15,548 nt of DNA from JAHIVN01 sp018816645 (GTDB lineage: Bacteria > Patescibacteriota > Dojkabacteria > JAHIVN01), in the NCBI GenBank assembly GCA_043816305.1, contig JBDRHZ010000011.1, forward strand, positions 1-15,548, read 5' to 3'. Below, one piece after another: positions 15,333-15,548 of the stretch. The notes under the pieces are model-generated. The model had not been told where the DNA came from. It saw only the letters and a list, made by a program, of their open reading frames with translations, and ran no database searches. Every line of letters begins with the position of its first letter. Position 1 is the stretch's first letter. Position numbers and translations under genes: made by a program.

Positions 15333-15380
15333 TCCCAAATTTTTATTTTTAAAAGAAATAAATTATTTACATCCGATAAC
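15327..15380 (-). repeat. Right inverted arm of cassette 2
   Basis: GAATAGTCCCAAATTTTTAT (15327-15346) is a perfect 20-base inverted copy of 14324-14343, and CCGATAAC (15373-15380) of 14285-14292. Its first bases include the stop codon of the extended dehydrogenase frame. Confidence 0.85.
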
Positions 15381-15410
15381 AAAGTATATAAGGGAAAACT
15401 TTATTAAAAG

Positions 15411-15548
15411 TAAGCCATCCCTGGGCTGAAGCCCAGGGCTTTAGCCCTCGCGTGTCATACTTGAACGCTGGGCTCTAATATATTCTTTCAATTTATATTC
15501 GCTTATCTTTCCACTTGTCTCTGCAAAGTAGCCATCTGACCAAAATTT
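15411..15548 (-). mobile_element. IS200/IS605-type element, partial at window edge
   Basis: A transposase C-terminus is followed by a strong hairpin, CCCTGGGCT/AGCCCAGGG at 15419-15438, in the position of a right-end hairpin. It differs in sequence from the element near 2000. The outer boundary (about 15405-15415) is an estimate. Confidence 0.65.
15441..15548 (-). CDS. tnpA: Y1 transposase TnpA, C-terminal 35 residues
   Basis: The frame enters from the right edge and ends at a TAA. It reads FWSDGYFAETSGKIS and then LKEYIRAQ. The Tyr in EYIRAQ matches the nucleophile of HUH Y1 transposases, and WSDGYFAETSGK aligns with the WSRGYLAISSGK segment of the other copy in this window. The rest of the gene, including the His-x-His site, lies outside. 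No frameshift is visible in this part. Confidence 0.7.
   Translation of the reverse strand, partial: KFWSDGYFAETSGKISEYKLKEYIRAQRSSMTREG

Larger units (their letters stand above)
14286..15410 (+). mobile_element. Integron-like gene cassette 2 (dehydrogenase gene), 3' site broken by an IS200-type element
   Basis: It starts with TTATCGG inside the previous attC-like site and its own left box CCGATAAC (15373-15380) is the exact complement, as expected of an integron cassette. After that box comes AAAGTATAT, comparable with ACGGTATAT in the first site. The remainder of the site is lost or lies beyond the IS200-type element that begins near 15410. Confidence 0.5.

Overview
The window is AT-rich DNA with long intergenic stretches, several broken genes and several mobile elements. 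Two very large secreted proteins share fibronectin-III-like modules. One ends in a textbook LPDTG sorting signal, and a third surface-protein remnant carries the sequence GYGWSEDMGW followed by LAETG. Together with the low GC content and the many unrecognised genes, this points to a Candidate Phyla Radiation (Patescibacteria) genome read from a metagenome. That placement is an inference; the window has no rRNA or ribosomal gene. UGA is used as a stop at the end of several genes, so the UGA=Gly code of Gracilibacteria/SR1 is unlikely.

Left third (1-3300). A partial minus-strand ORF at the edge is followed by an unrecognised 241-aa gene, a small four-helix membrane protein with a promoter-like sequence just upstream, and a frameshifted relic of a sensor histidine kinase ATPase domain on the minus strand. 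Next comes a decayed IS200-type element (frameshifted tnpA, a hairpin at each end) abutting a 5'-truncated DDE transposase of the IS481/IS3 type.

Middle (3300-11950). The first giant protein (1506 aa) has a signal peptide, repeated beta-sandwich modules, FN3-like and Ig-like domains and a C-terminal membrane anchor. The second (976 aa) has a signal peptide, two almost identical glycine-rich segments, FN3-like domains and LPDTG. The third is only a C-terminal fragment with LAETG. They probably form a cell-surface gene cluster; no sortase is present.

Right part (11950-15548). This is the most interesting region. A tyrosine recombinase gene on the minus strand is split after codon 16 by a 142-bp element with inverted ends and an exact TA duplication; removing the element in silico restores a 270-aa reading frame. 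Divergently, about 100 bp from its start codon, lie two gene cassettes: a SET-domain protein methyltransferase, then a malate/lactate-type dehydrogenase (Ldh_2 family) broken by one in-frame TAG. The first gene is followed by a ~114-bp folded site laid out like an integron attC. Each cassette starts with a GTTA-type box whose complement recurs at its own 3' end, as expected for integron cassettes, and each also carries its own longer inverted arms. The recombinase lacks the extra helix region of classical IntI, so this looks like an integron-like module built around a Xer-like recombinase, now inactivated. The second cassette's 3' site runs into another IS200-type element at the window edge.
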